Origin: Marchantia polymorpha subsp. ruderalis
Taxonomy: Eukaryota; Streptophyta; Marchantiopsida; Marchantiales; Marchantiaceae
DNA length: 64,000 bases
Reading direction: 5' to 3'
Assembly (NCBI GenBank): GCA_037833965.1
Contig: AP031351.1
Coordinates: forward strand, 12,040,501-12,104,500
The notes beneath the pieces are model-generated. The model saw only the letters and a program-made list of their open reading frames with translations. It was not told where the DNA came from and did not search any database. Position numbers and translations under genes: made by a program. Each line of letters opens with the position of its first letter. The stretch's first letter is position 1. Positions 63,743 to 64,000 of this stretch are shown here, piece after piece.

Positions 63743-64000
63743 GTAAGTCAATCCTACCACTCCTTGGTGTCGCGTGCCTCTTTGTCACCAGCTTAGGAGA
63801 GCAGCAAGGGAGATTATATAATCTAGTTTTATGAGTATATAATTTCTCTTGGGTTTCATGGTTTCCTACTAGTTACTTCTTATGTGGTTCTTACTGACAA
63901 TTCGTATGTTGTTTATTTCATCTTCTCACTGAAGAGATTCTGATTTATGTTCACCTAATTTCAAAGATAAACTACTGGGAATGCCCCAAGGTTCAAGTGA

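Overview
The window looks like nuclear DNA of a land plant. Six genes have plant-type spliced structures whose exons join in phase, and they sit between AT-rich deserts full of old transposon remains. Several families are plant-typical: a peptidyl-serine galactosyltransferase with two catalytic repeats, a CAX antiporter, a plastid pfkB kinase of the NARA5 kind and a GDSL esterase. Short introns, CT/GA-rich leaders and one repeat protein that I recall from liverwort annotations make a bryophyte, perhaps a Marchantia-like liverwort, my best guess. This is inference.

Layout. 1-2.4 kb: 3' end of a decayed Ty1/copia element on the + strand. 2.5-6.4 kb: AT-rich, no gene. 6.4-7.5 kb: a two-exon gene for a small secreted His/Lys/Gly-rich protein. 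11.15-13.68 kb: RAD51D, ten exons, + strand. 15.32-18.89 kb: vacuolar cation/proton exchanger CAX, ten exons, - strand, convergent with RAD51D, with a GC-rich leader and promoter region reaching about 20.2 kb. 21.88-26.62 kb: SERGT1-like galactosyltransferase, eight exons, - strand. 30.19-41.95 kb: a nested transposon block. An old Ty3/gypsy element on the - strand is recognised by a pair of about 353-bp LTRs, a primer-binding site and pol domains. It holds a degenerate hAT DNA transposon and a coiled-coil-coding repeat of unknown class. 43.0-43.3 kb: a copia-type LTR on the - strand. 44.66-47.56 kb: pfkB kinase, five exons. 48.8-52.3 kb: tandem duplications, two broken GDSL exons and an 86/55-bp minisatellite that is open for translation. 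54.8-57.2 kb: a whole GDSL esterase gene, five exons. 58-59.2 kb: a cluster of inverted repeats. 62.6-64 kb: the first coding exons of an ERGIC/Erv41-Erv46-type cargo receptor, cut off by the window end.

The host genes do not form a pathway: they serve DNA repair, vacuolar calcium transport, extensin-type glycosylation, plastid function, a secreted esterase and ER-Golgi traffic. I do not see a clear new multi-gene system. The most interesting unexplained items are the hairpin cluster at 58 kb, the small histidine/lysine-rich secreted protein, the coding minisatellite at 52 kb, the unknown repeat protein at 34.7-38 kb and the 36-bp perfect palindrome at 53.7 kb.
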